Shown here: piece after piece, positions 1 to 7,494 of the stretch
How the letters are laid out: each line of letters opens with the position of its first letter
How positions within the stretch are numbered: position 1 is the first letter of the stretch
NCBI RefSeq assembly: GCF_041949975.1
Contig: NZ_JBHFQG010000044.1
Location: 1 to 24,082, forward strand
Origin: Alteribacillus sp041949975
GTDB taxonomy: Bacteria; Bacillota; Bacilli; Bacillales; Marinococcaceae
Direction: 5' to 3'
Length of the DNA stretch: 24,082 nt
The notes under the pieces: model-generated
Seen by the model: only the letters and a program-made list of their open reading frames with translations
The model's database searches: none
What the model was told of the DNA's origin: nothing
Translations under genes and position numbers: made by a program

Positions 1-69
1 ACTCGAGGTCGTATGTCGCCGTTTGGCGGCTTCTCCGGATCATCTTTGTTGTCATGGACACGGAGGACG

Positions 70-215
70 AGAGGTGCACAGAAAGGCGCTACGCCGCTCC
101 TGCGGGAAAAGCAACGGCTGAAGACCCCGCAGGGAGCGTTTTACTCCCGAGGAGGCTGAAGCGTTGCCCGCGGAAAGCGAAGTGTATTTCAACTGTGGCT
201 GTATTCAACAACAAA
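70..215. repeat. Dispersed Bacillaceae-type repeat (GC-rich, partly palindromic)
   Basis: A GC-rich block in otherwise AT-rich DNA. It contains blocks such as CCGCTCCTGCGGGA, GACCCCGCAGGGAGCG, GAGGAGGCTGAAGC and TTGCCCGCGGAAAGCG, which I recognise as parts of a dispersed non-coding repeat common in Bacillaceae genomes, often next to insertion sequences. The open frame through it (54-299) has no protein family character and is not called as a gene. The recognition rests on memory of the motif, so copy number in this genome is unknown. The boundaries are approximate. Confidence 0.55.
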
Positions 216-295
216 GTATGTGAAAACAGCCTTAAGGAAAAAGAAAATAAGCTCTTCAAAGAGGGCTTAAATATAATATACGAGGGGGAAAAGGA

Positions 296-1501
296 ATGAA
301 AATGGCAGCTTTTCTTTTTGGGTTAACTTTTCTGATAATTCTGTCTTCATGTGGAGGAAGTGCCTTACAATCTGAACAATCGGGTCAGGACTCAAATGAT
401 GAAGAAGAAGAGTCGATAAAGATAGGTGCTATTTTACCTTATTCAGGTGTTTACACTACACTTGGAAAAGACTTATCTGATGGTATGAAATTGTATTTTG
501 AAAGTGTTGATTGGCAAGTGGCTGGTAAAGAAATAGAGCTATTAGAAGAAGACACAGAGGCAGATCCGCAGGCTGCACTCCGCCGAACAAGAAAACTAAT
601 GGATCAAGATAACATAGATATTTTGACCGGTGCGGTCAGCACAGCGGTGGCTTATGCTATTCGGGATGAAGTAGATTCTAATCAATTGCCTTATCTCGTT
701 TCTCATGCTGGCGGGAATGATTTGACAAGAGGTGAAAGAAGCGATTACATTTGGCGTTCATCTTTTTCTTCTTGGCAAATAGGAAACGCAATGGGACAGT
801 GGGCTTACGATAATGTAGGAGAACAAATGTATGTTGCTGCTGCAGATTATGCATTTGGACAAGAAGTGTCAGCTGCTTTTATAGAAGCATATACAGAAGC
901 TGGAGGAAAAATTGTAGGGGAAGTATATCCACCTCTTGAAAATAATGATTATGCTTCTTACTTAACAACCATAAGAGATGCCGAGGCTGATGGAGTGTAC
1001 GCCTTTTTCGCAGGAAGTGATGCTGTTCGCTTTGTGCAGCAGTTTGAAGAATATGGGTTAAAAGAGGACTTTGAATTGCTTGGTTCAGGTTGGCTTGTGT
1101 CAGAGGACTTACGAGAATCAATTGGAAGTGCTGCTGAGGGAGTTCATGCAGCAAGTTTTTGGGACTACAATTTAGAAAGTGAAATAAATCAAAATTTCGC
1201 AAGCGATTATGAAGCAGCTTATGATCGACGTCCAACATTAGAATCGTTAGAGGGCTATGATGCAGCTCGTATTATAGTAGAAACAATTAAAGAATTAGAC
1301 GGAGAAGTAGAAGATTCTGATCAAGTTATTGAGGCAATGGCAAACGTCGAATTTGAAAGTCCCCGTGGTTCATTCGAGTTTGATCAAGATACCCATCATG
1401 TCATTCAAAATATGTACATCACAGAGACTAAGTTAGAAGGTGATCAGACAGATAATGAAGTGATTGAAACAATAGAGCTGGTGAAGGATCCAGGCGAATA
1501 A
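296..1501 (+). CDS. ABC transporter substrate-binding lipoprotein, branched-chain amino acid/aromatic acid type (LivJ-like)
   Basis: Extracellular ligand-binding protein of the Peripla_BP_6 (LivJ) family, 401 residues, anchored to the membrane as a lipoprotein. The N-terminus has a short hydrophobic signal and a lipobox L16-S-S-C19, followed by an acidic linker rich in D, E and S. The mature domain opens with KIGAILPYSG, typical of this fold. The start at 296 follows a GAGGGGG ribosome site at 282-288. It is the first gene of a tightly packed liv-type operon (permeases and ATPases follow directly). Family members bind branched-chain amino acids, amides or aromatic acids. The catabolic neighbours favour an aromatic acid, but this is inference. 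The very acidic linker would fit a salt-tolerant host. Confidence 0.88.
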   Translation: MKMAAFLFGLTFLIILSSCGGSALQSEQSGQDSNDEEEESIKIGAILPYSGVYTTLGKDLSDGMKLYFESVDWQVAGKEIELLEEDTEADPQAALRRTRKLMDQDNIDILTGAVSTAVAYAIRDEVDSNQLPYLVSHAGGNDLTRGERSDYIWRSSFSSWQIGNAMGQWAYDNVGEQMYVAAADYAFGQEVSAAFIEAYTEAGGKIVGEVYPPLENNDYASYLTTIRDAEADGVYAFFAGSDAVRFVQQFEEYGLKEDFELLGSGWLVSEDLRESIGSAAEGVHAASFWDYNLESEINQNFASDYEAAYDRRPTLESLEGYDAARIIVETIKELDGEVEDSDQVIEAMANVEFESPRGSFEFDQDTHHVIQNMYITETKLEGDQTDNEVIETIELVKDPGE

Positions 1502-1524
1502 CTAGTTAACATGGGGGGAAAAAC

Positions 1525-2397
1525 ATGGAGGTATTGGCTGCTCAGCTAGTCAATGGATTATCGTATGGTATGTTATTGTTTATCATAACGTGCGGTCTTT
1601 CATTAGTGTTTGGAATATTAGGAGTTTTGAATCTAGCACATGGCTCTCTTTATATGCTGGGTGCTTACATTGCATTTTCGTTAACGGCACAGTTATCACA
1701 AAGTTTTTGGGTAGCCCTCGTATTGGCACCTCTTGTTGTAGCAGTGATTGCGCTTATCGTTGAGCGCACACTGCTGCGGCCAACTTATCATTTAGGACAT
1801 TTATCACAAGTTTTGTTAACGTTTGGTTTGGCTTACGTGTTCCATGATATTGTTAAACATATTTGGGGTTCTAATGTTCTTTCTATCAGCGTACCAGAGT
1901 TATTAGGAAGTTCGATATTGATTCTTGGCCAGACGTTTCCGCTTTACCGTCTAGTTATTATAGGTGTTGGAATTTTATTAGCAATAGGCCTTTGGTGGCT
2001 GCAGAATAAAACAAGGTGGGGAGCGATTATACGGGCCGGATTAAGTGATCGAGAAATGATAGGAGCGCTTGGAATTAACATTAATATGGTTTTTTCAGCC
2101 GTATTTGTGGTCGGAGGAATACTAGCTGGTTTTGGTGGAGTAGTAGCATCACCTATATTAGGACTCTATCCTGATATGGAGTTTCAAACACTTATTCTAG
2201 CACTAGTTGTGCTTGTGATTGGCGGTTTGGGTTCTATTTCAGGTACTTTCACAGCTAGTGTGCTCGTTGGTATCTTAGAAACCTTTGGAAGATATTTATT
2301 TCCTGAGTTAAGTATGTTTCTCGTCTTTGCTCTGATGGCAGTTATTCTTATATGGAGGCCAAATGGTTTATTAGGAAAGCAGGTGGCAGAAGAATGA
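1525..2397 (+). CDS. ABC transporter permease, LivH type
   Basis: Inner-membrane permease subunit of the Liv/HAAT class, 290 residues with about eight hydrophobic segments. The N-terminus (QLVNGLSYGMLLFIITCGLS) and the motif GVLNLAHGSLYMLGAY at about 32-47 are hallmarks of LivH. The C-terminal half has the GGLGSISG stretch seen in the family just before the last helices. The gene starts 23 bases after the binding-protein stop, behind GGGGGAAAAAC. Its stop overlaps the next start as ATGA (2394-2397), so translation is probably coupled to the LivM partner. Confidence 0.9.
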   Translation: MEVLAAQLVNGLSYGMLLFIITCGLSLVFGILGVLNLAHGSLYMLGAYIAFSLTAQLSQSFWVALVLAPLVVAVIALIVERTLLRPTYHLGHLSQVLLTFGLAYVFHDIVKHIWGSNVLSISVPELLGSSILILGQTFPLYRLVIIGVGILLAIGLWWLQNKTRWGAIIRAGLSDREMIGALGININMVFSAVFVVGGILAGFGGVVASPILGLYPDMEFQTLILALVVLVIGGLGSISGTFTASVLVGILETFGRYLFPELSMFLVFALMAVILIWRPNGLLGKQVAEE

Positions 2398-3371
2398 ATA
2401 ATACGTACATCAAATTTACAGTCGTTCTGCTTTTATTTGCTGCTGCACCGTTTTTCTTACCTTTATTTCACATTAACTTATTTAGTGAGATCCTTATCTT
2501 AGCCATTTTTGCTTTAAGTTTAAATGTAATTTTGGGCTATACCGGAATGGTATCGTTAGGTCATGCCGCTTTTTTTGGAACGGGAGCTTATGCAGCAGGT
2601 ATTATAGCTCAAAATGTATCGTCTAATCTACTATTATCATTAATAGGGGCAATAGCGATATCTATTGTCTTAGCTGGGGTCATTGGAATTTTTTGTATGA
2701 AAGTAAGCGGTTTTTACTTTCTAATGCTGACCCTTGCTTTTTCACAAATGGTGTATTCGTTTGTGTACCAAGCTAACCAATGGACAGGGGGGTCCAATGG
2801 TTTATCTGGAATTCCGCGTCCCATGTTATTTGGTTTTGAAATTTCTAGTGCCGTCTTGATCTTTTATATGATTGTGATCGTATTCATGGTGCTTTTTGCT
2901 GGGCTTCGCGTATTAATTAAATCTCCCTTCGGGCAGGTTTTAGTTGGTATAAGAGAAAATGAAACGAGACTAAAGTCAATGGGATATAACACAAGTATAT
3001 ATAAATACGTGGCTTTTATAATATCGGGGTCCATCGGTGGATTATCAGGATCACTTTACACTTATTTTAATGGTTTTATCGCTCCAAGCGATGTATATTG
3101 GACGATGTCTGGGACCGTATTAATAATGGTATTAATAGGTGGAGCTGGAACGATGGCTGGCCCGGTATGGGGAGCAGCATTAATTGTCCTATTAGAGACG
3201 GTTATTGCAATGTATACGGATATGTGGATGTTAATTCTCGGTTCTATATTTATCATTTTTGTAATCTTTTTTCCTTCCGGTATATATGGTATTTGGCAAG
3301 ATATTACCTGCAAAATGCAAAAACCAAAGGCACGTCCTGAGGTAAATAAAGTGAAGAGAGAACATGTATAG
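2394..3371 (+). CDS. ABC transporter permease, LivM type
   Basis: Second membrane subunit of the same importer, 325 residues from the start chosen here. The frame is open from 2352, but ATG 2394 forms an ATGA overlap with livH and gives the usual LivM N-terminus. The conserved LivM signature SLNVILGYTGMVSLGHAAFF follows the first two membrane segments, and GGAGTMAGPVWGA lies near the C-terminus. About nine hydrophobic segments are visible. It would pair with the LivH-like protein to form the translocation pore. Confidence 0.9.
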   Translation: MNNTYIKFTVVLLLFAAAPFFLPLFHINLFSEILILAIFALSLNVILGYTGMVSLGHAAFFGTGAYAAGIIAQNVSSNLLLSLIGAIAISIVLAGVIGIFCMKVSGFYFLMLTLAFSQMVYSFVYQANQWTGGSNGLSGIPRPMLFGFEISSAVLIFYMIVIVFMVLFAGLRVLIKSPFGQVLVGIRENETRLKSMGYNTSIYKYVAFIISGSIGGLSGSLYTYFNGFIAPSDVYWTMSGTVLIMVLIGGAGTMAGPVWGAALIVLLETVIAMYTDMWMLILGSIFIIFVIFFPSGIYGIWQDITCKMQKPKARPEVNKVKREHV

Positions 3372-4152
3372 AAAGGCAGGGATTAGAAAAAGCATGAAAC
3401 CAATTCTAGAGATAGAAGCCATTAGTAAACGATTTGGCGGTCTTGAGATTTTAAAAGATATCTCGTTTAATGTATCTCAGGGAGAACGTATTGGTATTAT
3501 CGGTCCAAATGGTGCAGGAAAAACTACATTTTTTAACTTGCTTACTGGTGACCTAACCCCATCAGATGGCAACATTCGTTTTAGAGGAACAAGTATTACG
3601 AACGAACCAAACTATAAACGAGCACGACGGGGAATTGTTAGAACATTTCAAAAAAACAACTTGCTTGTTACATTATCTATCCTTGATAACTTACTGCTTG
3701 TTCTACAACGCAAACACGGTATTAATCACACGTGGTTTAAAATTCGTAATGATAAATATTATAACTCTTTGTATAAAGAAGCAGAAGAATTGCTTACGAC
3801 ATGGGGTCTATATAGCCAGTGCAACGTGAAAGTAGAAAATCTTTCTTATGGGGAGCAACGGCAAACTGAAATTATGCTTGGGATAGCGACAGATCCGGAC
3901 GTACTTTTACTGGATGAACCGACAGCTGGCATGTCGCAATCAGAGACAGATTATATTGTCAATTTACTGCATAAATTGCCAAAAGAATTGACACTGATGA
4001 TTATCGAACATGATTTAGACGTAATATTTGGTTTGGCAGAACGCATGCTTGTGCTTCATGATAGACAAGTGCTAATTGATAATACTTCAGAAGTTGTACG
4101 CAAAGACCCACAAGTAAATAAGATTTATATTGGGAGTGAGGAGGTAGTGTAA
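3364..4152 (+). CDS. ABC transporter ATP-binding protein, LivG type
   Basis: Cytoplasmic ATPase of the Liv-type importer, 262 residues. Walker A is GPNGAGKT (47-54), the ABC signature is LSYGEQ, Walker B is VLLLDEPTAGM, and the switch histidine lies in IIEHD. The LivG-specific sequence RTFQKNNLL follows the Q-loop region. The start at 3364 overlaps the end of livM by 8 bases. An in-frame ATG at 3394 would give the more usual N-terminus (MKPILEIEAI), and either is possible. The stop overlaps the next start by one base (TAATG at 4150-4154), so expression is coupled. Confidence 0.9.
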   Translation: MYRKAGIRKSMKPILEIEAISKRFGGLEILKDISFNVSQGERIGIIGPNGAGKTTFFNLLTGDLTPSDGNIRFRGTSITNEPNYKRARRGIVRTFQKNNLLVTLSILDNLLLVLQRKHGINHTWFKIRNDKYYNSLYKEAEELLTTWGLYSQCNVKVENLSYGEQRQTEIMLGIATDPDVLLLDEPTAGMSQSETDYIVNLLHKLPKELTLMIIEHDLDVIFGLAERMLVLHDRQVLIDNTSEVVRKDPQVNKIYIGSEEVV

Positions 4153-4844
4153 TGCTGTCTATACAGGGTCTTCATGCTTATTATGGAGAAAGCCATATTT
4201 TACATGACCTTTCTTTAGAGGTTGAAAAGGGAAAAGTGGGAGCACTCGTAGGGAGAAATGGAATGGGAAAAACAACGACTATCCATTCCATAATAGGATT
4301 GGTGCCTAGAAGAGAGGGCATGATTAAATTAAATGACTATGACTTGGTTTCCGCACAAAGTTTTCAAATTTCAAAACGTGGTGTTGGATTGGTTCCTCAA
4401 GGAAGAAGGATCTTTCCCAACCTTACGGTGAAAGAGAATTTAGTAACAACACAAATCAATACAAAAGAAGGGTGGACATTAGAAAAAATATTTGATTTAT
4501 TTCCACAATTAAAAGAACGGCAGCATTTTATGGGAGGCAGTTTGAGTGGAGGAGAGCAGCAAATGCTCTCCATTGGAAGAGCGCTTTTAACGAACCCTAG
4601 TCTTATATTGCTAGATGAACCATCGGAAGGATTATCGCCATTAATGGTGCAAGAAGTAAGCCAAATTATTAAACGTTTAAAAGTTGAAGGGCTCACAATG
4701 CTTCTTGTTGAGCAAAACCTAGCAATGGTAAAAGAAATAGCTGATTATGTTTATATTTTAAATAAAGGGAAAATAGCGTTTGAAGGTCCTGTCGAGTCAT
4801 TTGACGAAGAGATTCAGCGAAAGCATCTTGCGCTCAGCTCGTAG
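4152..4844 (+). CDS. ABC transporter ATP-binding protein, LivF type
   Basis: Second ATPase of the importer, 230 residues. Walker A is GRNGMGKT (34-41), and the family-typical GLVPQGRRIFPNLTV follows. The signature is LSGGEQQ and Walker B is LILLDEPSEGL. The switch position is LLVEQN, with glutamine in place of histidine, as is normal for LivF. It is the last gene of the five-gene operon, and a strong hairpin follows 38 bases after the stop. Confidence 0.9.
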   Translation: MLSIQGLHAYYGESHILHDLSLEVEKGKVGALVGRNGMGKTTTIHSIIGLVPRREGMIKLNDYDLVSAQSFQISKRGVGLVPQGRRIFPNLTVKENLVTTQINTKEGWTLEKIFDLFPQLKERQHFMGGSLSGGEQQMLSIGRALLTNPSLILLDEPSEGLSPLMVQEVSQIIKRLKVEGLTMLLVEQNLAMVKEIADYVYILNKGKIAFEGPVESFDEEIQRKHLALSS

Positions 4845-4882
4845 TTCTTATAATAAAGGGAAATGTTAGGCGTAAGAACAAA

Positions 4883-4927
4883 GGGGCTGTCCTCAAAAGT
4901 CGGTTTTCACCGTCTTATGGGACAGCT
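4883..4927. terminator. Hairpin terminator between convergent operons, resembling an IS end
   Basis: The left arm GGGGCTGTCC (4883-4892) pairs with GGACAGCTC (4919-4927). Further pairing extends through CAAAAG/CTTATG-like inner segments to CGG/CCG around a short loop, and TTTC follows. It sits between the liv operon (plus strand, ending 4844) and the ferredoxin gene (minus strand, ending 4943), so it can serve both. The GGCTGT...CAAAAG wording also resembles insertion-sequence ends and the hairpin at 23806. Confidence 0.6.
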
Positions 4928-4942
4928 CTTTCATTAATTGAA

Positions 4943-5185
4943 TTAAACGTTAGCTGCACTTTTAAATGGCTGGTCGCTAACTTTAATAGATTCAGTGGGA
5001 CAGCCTTCTTCAGCATCTAGCAAATCATCTGTTATATCTTCCTCAATTTCCTTTGTTCCTTGATTGTTATCTAGAAAAGCTTCAGCTAATCCTTCATCAT
5101 CGTAATCGAAAATTTCGGGTGCTGTCGCCCCACATGCTCCGCAAGCAATACAAGTATCCTTATCTACCATCGTAAATTTTGGCAC
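4943..5185 (-). CDS. [4Fe-4S] ferredoxin (single cluster)
   Basis: Small acidic electron carrier of 80 residues, like the Bacillus Fer protein. The cluster cysteines are C12, C15 and C18 (CIACGAC) and C62 in EGCPTESI, as expected for one [4Fe-4S] cluster. The start is GTG at 5185, supported by GGGAGG just upstream on the minus strand. An internal ATG would remove six residues. It lies 51 bases downstream of the reductase gene and probably shares its promoter at 6301-6329. Inferred role: carrying electrons from the reductase to the PaaABC-like oxygenase, since no PaaE-type fused reductase is present. Confidence 0.92.
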   Translation of the reverse strand: MPKFTMVDKDTCIACGACGATAPEIFDYDDEGLAEAFLDNNQGTKEIEEDITDDLLDAEEGCPTESIKVSDQPFKSAANV

Positions 5186-5236
5186 TTTTATCGACCTCCC
5201 TTAAAAATTTACTTCGCTATAACCTTGAAACAAAAC

Positions 5237-6238
5237 TTAAGCAAAAATACTTGTACTGTGAAGTGGCTGAACTTTTGCTTTTGGATCAATGTACGATTTA
5301 GCATTGTTTATAGCTGTTGGAGCTTCCCCAAAACCAGTTGCAATTAATTTCACTTTTCCCTTATAGGTACAGATATCGCCAGCTGCGTATACACCCGGAA
5401 TGTTCGTTTCCATTTTTGAATTAACTATAATAGAGTTTTTCTGAATATCTAAACCCCATTCCTTCATTGGACCAAGCGAAGACAAAAAGCCAAAATTAAC
5501 AATTACATCATCTACTTCAATAGTTTGCTTTTGGTGTTCTTCTTTACTGTGTCTTAATACAGTTTCTTGAATGTATTCTTCGTTTCCGTTAAAGCAATCG
5601 GGTATATAAGGAGTTTTTATTTCGACGTTACTATTGAATAACTGCTTTACACTGTGTTCATGGGCCCGAAACTTATCTCTGCGGTGTGCAAGCGTTACCT
5701 TTTTTGCTATAGATTCAAGCATTAATGCCCAATCAACAGCAGAATCTCCGCCTCCAAATATAAGAACGTCCTTGTTTTGAAACTTATTTAAGTCGTCTAC
5801 AAAATAATGCAAATTCTTTCCTTCATATTGGACTGCATTTTCTAAATTAATTTTTCTGGGACTAAAAGCGCCATTTCCAGCTGTTAGAATAACTGTTCGT
5901 GTATAATGCACTCCTTCATTTGTAGTTAATTTAATCGTTTTGTCTTCTTGCGGAATAAGAGTCTCCACCATTTCTCCAAGACAAACAGTAGGTTCAAAAT
6001 AATTCGCTTGATCAAGCAGGTGATCAACTAAATCCTGAGCCTTTACTTTAGGATAACCAGCAACATCATAAATGTATTTTTCCGGATAAAGTGCAGACAG
6101 CTGCCCTCCTAAATGAGGTAAACTTTCAATAATCTTTACAGATAATTGTCTCATTCCTGCATAGAACGCTGTGAACAGTCCAACGGGACCTCCGCCTATA
6201 ATCGTGATGTCATGAGTCTCTTCTTTAGAAATCTGCAT
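5237..6238 (-). CDS. Ferredoxin--NADP+ reductase, thioredoxin-reductase-like (YumC type)
   Basis: FAD enzyme of 333 residues that passes electrons between NADPH and ferredoxin. The FAD-binding motif GGGPVG is at 15-20 and the NADP-binding motif GGGDSA at 162-167. The C-terminal region GDICTYKGKVKLIATGFGEA is typical of the two-domain YumC/type-2 reductases. No thioredoxin-reductase CxxC is present at the domain junction, which excludes TrxB. The start ATG at 6238 has GAGGGGG upstream. It is the first gene of a two-gene minus-strand operon with the ferredoxin. Its promoter and leader closely match those of paaA, so it is probably dedicated to this pathway rather than housekeeping. Confidence 0.92.
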   Translation of the reverse strand: MQISKEETHDITIIGGGPVGLFTAFYAGMRQLSVKIIESLPHLGGQLSALYPEKYIYDVAGYPKVKAQDLVDHLLDQANYFEPTVCLGEMVETLIPQEDKTIKLTTNEGVHYTRTVILTAGNGAFSPRKINLENAVQYEGKNLHYFVDDLNKFQNKDVLIFGGGDSAVDWALMLESIAKKVTLAHRRDKFRAHEHSVKQLFNSNVEIKTPYIPDCFNGNEEYIQETVLRHSKEEHQKQTIEVDDVIVNFGFLSSLGPMKEWGLDIQKNSIIVNSKMETNIPGVYAAGDICTYKGKVKLIATGFGEAPTAINNAKSYIDPKAKVQPLHSTSIFA

Positions 6239-6264
6239 TCAGATAATTCCCCCTCTGAAAATTT

Positions 6265-6291
6265 TTTATTACGTTTATTTATCTTTCGTTA
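6265..6291 (-). promoter_or_regulatory. Putative operator of the reductase/ferredoxin operon
   Basis: Read on the minus strand, this leader segment contains ACGAAA and then CGTAATAAA sixteen bases on. With the first T of the -35 box as position 1, ACGA starts at 41 and CGTAAT at 57. These are the same positions as in the paaA leader, and near-identical to the leader at 6562-6588. It lies just after the expected transcription start, where a repressor would block elongation or clearance. PaaX-family control is inferred. Confidence 0.55.
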
Positions 6292-6300
6292 TTAATAAAT

Positions 6301-6329
6301 AATGTAGTGGATTTTTTATAGATTGTCAA
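6301..6329 (-). promoter_or_regulatory. Sigma-A promoter for ferredoxin reductase/ferredoxin
   Basis: On the minus strand, TTGACA (6329-6324) and TACATT (6306-6301) are separated by exactly 17 bp. The -35 box is followed by ATCTATA, close to ATTTATA at the paaA promoter. It is 62 bases upstream of the reductase start. Confidence 0.7.
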
Positions 6330-6523
6330 GAAAGAAATATTAACATTTAAAATGGTATTAAACGTATGCGATAACAAGCAATACGAAAGAATTATCAGAA
6401 AGGACAAGGAAAACATATAGAATAAATTATACAAAAAAATAGAAAAATGAAGATATTATAAGAATTATAGAGTTAAATGCTGTAATTTAAATATAGTCCA
6501 TTATAAATAAAGAAATTGAAAGT
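6330..6523. other. Non-coding divergent control region
   Basis: AT-rich stretch between the back-to-back promoters with no credible gene. It holds one further inverted pair, CGTAT (from 6363) and ATACG (to 6385), separated by 13 bp. This is the spacing seen between TACG and CGTA in the paaA operator, but with the arms in the opposite order. It may be an auxiliary site or chance. Confidence 0.4.
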
Positions 6524-6552
6524 TTGAAAAAGTGAAAGGCTTTCTGTACATT
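6524..6552 (+). promoter_or_regulatory. Sigma-A promoter for enoyl-CoA hydratase 1 operon
   Basis: TTGAAA (6524-6529) and TACATT (6547-6552) are spaced by 17 bp. The -10 box is identical to that of the divergent reductase promoter. The start codon is 57 bases downstream. Confidence 0.65.
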
Positions 6553-6561
6553 ATGAAATAT

Positions 6562-6588
6562 ACACGAAAGAAATGAAATCATAATAAT
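6562..6588 (+). promoter_or_regulatory. Putative operator of the hydratase 1 operon
   Basis: ACGAAAG (6564-6570) is followed sixteen bases later by CATAATAAT (6580-6588). Counted from the -35 box these fall at positions 41 and 57, as in the other two leaders. One base differs from the CGTAAT core, so this is the weakest of the three copies. Confidence 0.5.
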
Positions 6589-6609
6589 AACTTTGAGGAG
6601 GTTTTTCTT

Positions 6610-7404
6610 TTGACAACAGCAATTGAAAAGAAAACGCTTACTGTTAACAAATCAAACGGTATCGCAGAGGTTCACATTCATGTGAACAAGTCAAATTCTT
6701 ATGATTTGGAATATTACAAAGATTTAAATGCAGCTATTGATGATATTCGTTTTGACAGCGATATCAAAGTAGCGATTTTAATGAGTGATATGCCAAAATT
6801 TTTCTCAGCGGGGGCAGACGTGAGCTTTTTGAAATCTGCCGATCCGCGATTTAAAACTCAATTTTGCTTATTCTGTAATGAAACATTGGACAAAATTGCG
6901 CGTTCTCCGCAAATTTGGATTGCTTGTTTAGAAGGACATACTGTAGGGGGAGGATTGGAAATGGCTCTTGCATGTGACTTGCGCTTTATGGGCGATGAAG
7001 CTGGCAAGATTGGACTGCCTGAAATCAGTCTTGGCGTACTAGCTGGTACAGGAGGTACACAGCGCTTGCTTCGCCAGGTTGGCCATTCCAAAGCTTTGGA
7101 CTTGAACATTACAGGAGAAACTTTAACCCCACAAGAAGCGCTTGATATTAATCTAGTAGATAAGGTATACCCTCAGCAAGAAACACGGGAACAAACCTTA
7201 AAATATGCAGAAAAAATTGCAAGTCAGGCTACCTATGCAGCTTCTAACATTAAATTATCTATTATGAATGGAAAGGAAATGCCTTTAAATGCGGCGGTAC
7301 GTTACGAAGGTGAATTGCAGAATTTGTTATTCCGCTCGGATGATGCACAAGAAGGGCTAAGTGCCTTTTTGGAGAAGAGAGAACCAAATTGGAGCGGGCA
7401 ATAG
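6610..7404 (+). CDS. Enoyl-CoA hydratase/isomerase (crotonase) family protein, copy 1
   Basis: Crotonase-fold enzyme of 264 residues acting on a CoA thioester. The oxyanion-hole segments FFSAGAD (64-70) and GHTVGGG (109-115) are present, and both acidic catalytic positions are occupied by glutamate (E117 in GGGLE, E138 in LPE), as in true hydratases. The start is TTG at 6610, set by GAGGAGG at 6595-6601. It is the first gene of the 6.6-14.2 kb operon, behind a well-formed promoter. By eye it is about 90% identical in protein sequence to the gene at 21239, the two differing mainly at the N-terminus and in scattered conservative changes. Inferred role: hydration or hydrolysis of a ring-derived enoyl- or oxepin-type CoA. 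The exact substrate is unknown. Confidence 0.85.
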   Translation: MTTAIEKKTLTVNKSNGIAEVHIHVNKSNSYDLEYYKDLNAAIDDIRFDSDIKVAILMSDMPKFFSAGADVSFLKSADPRFKTQFCLFCNETLDKIARSPQIWIACLEGHTVGGGLEMALACDLRFMGDEAGKIGLPEISLGVLAGTGGTQRLLRQVGHSKALDLNITGETLTPQEALDINLVDKVYPQQETREQTLKYAEKIASQATYAASNIKLSIMNGKEMPLNAAVRYEGELQNLLFRSDDAQEGLSAFLEKREPNWSGQ

Positions 7405-7429
7405 GATAGTGTATTCAGTGTAAACGATT

Positions 7430-7463
7430 GGCGGTATCGGCCTTCCGGTATCGTCATTTTGTT
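7430..7463 (+). terminator. Weak intra-operon hairpin (attenuator/terminator candidate)
   Basis: An 11-bp stem can form between 7430-7440 and 7445-7455 with a CCTT loop, using three or more G-U pairs. It is followed by ATTTTGTT. Lying between the hydratase and CoA-transferase genes, it could lower downstream transcription. The wobble pairs make it a modest candidate. Confidence 0.4.
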
Positions 7464-7494
7464 CCTAAAGTAACAAAAGGAAGGTGGTAAATAG

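Noticed and set aside
272..277. TATAAT box just upstream of the importer operon
   Set aside because: There is no acceptable -35 box at 16-18 bp, and a transcript from it would start inside the ribosome site.
54..299. Open frame of 81 codons before the binding-protein gene
   Set aside because: It runs through a GC-rich dispersed repeat and shows no family character or ribosome site. Its end merely overlaps the next start.
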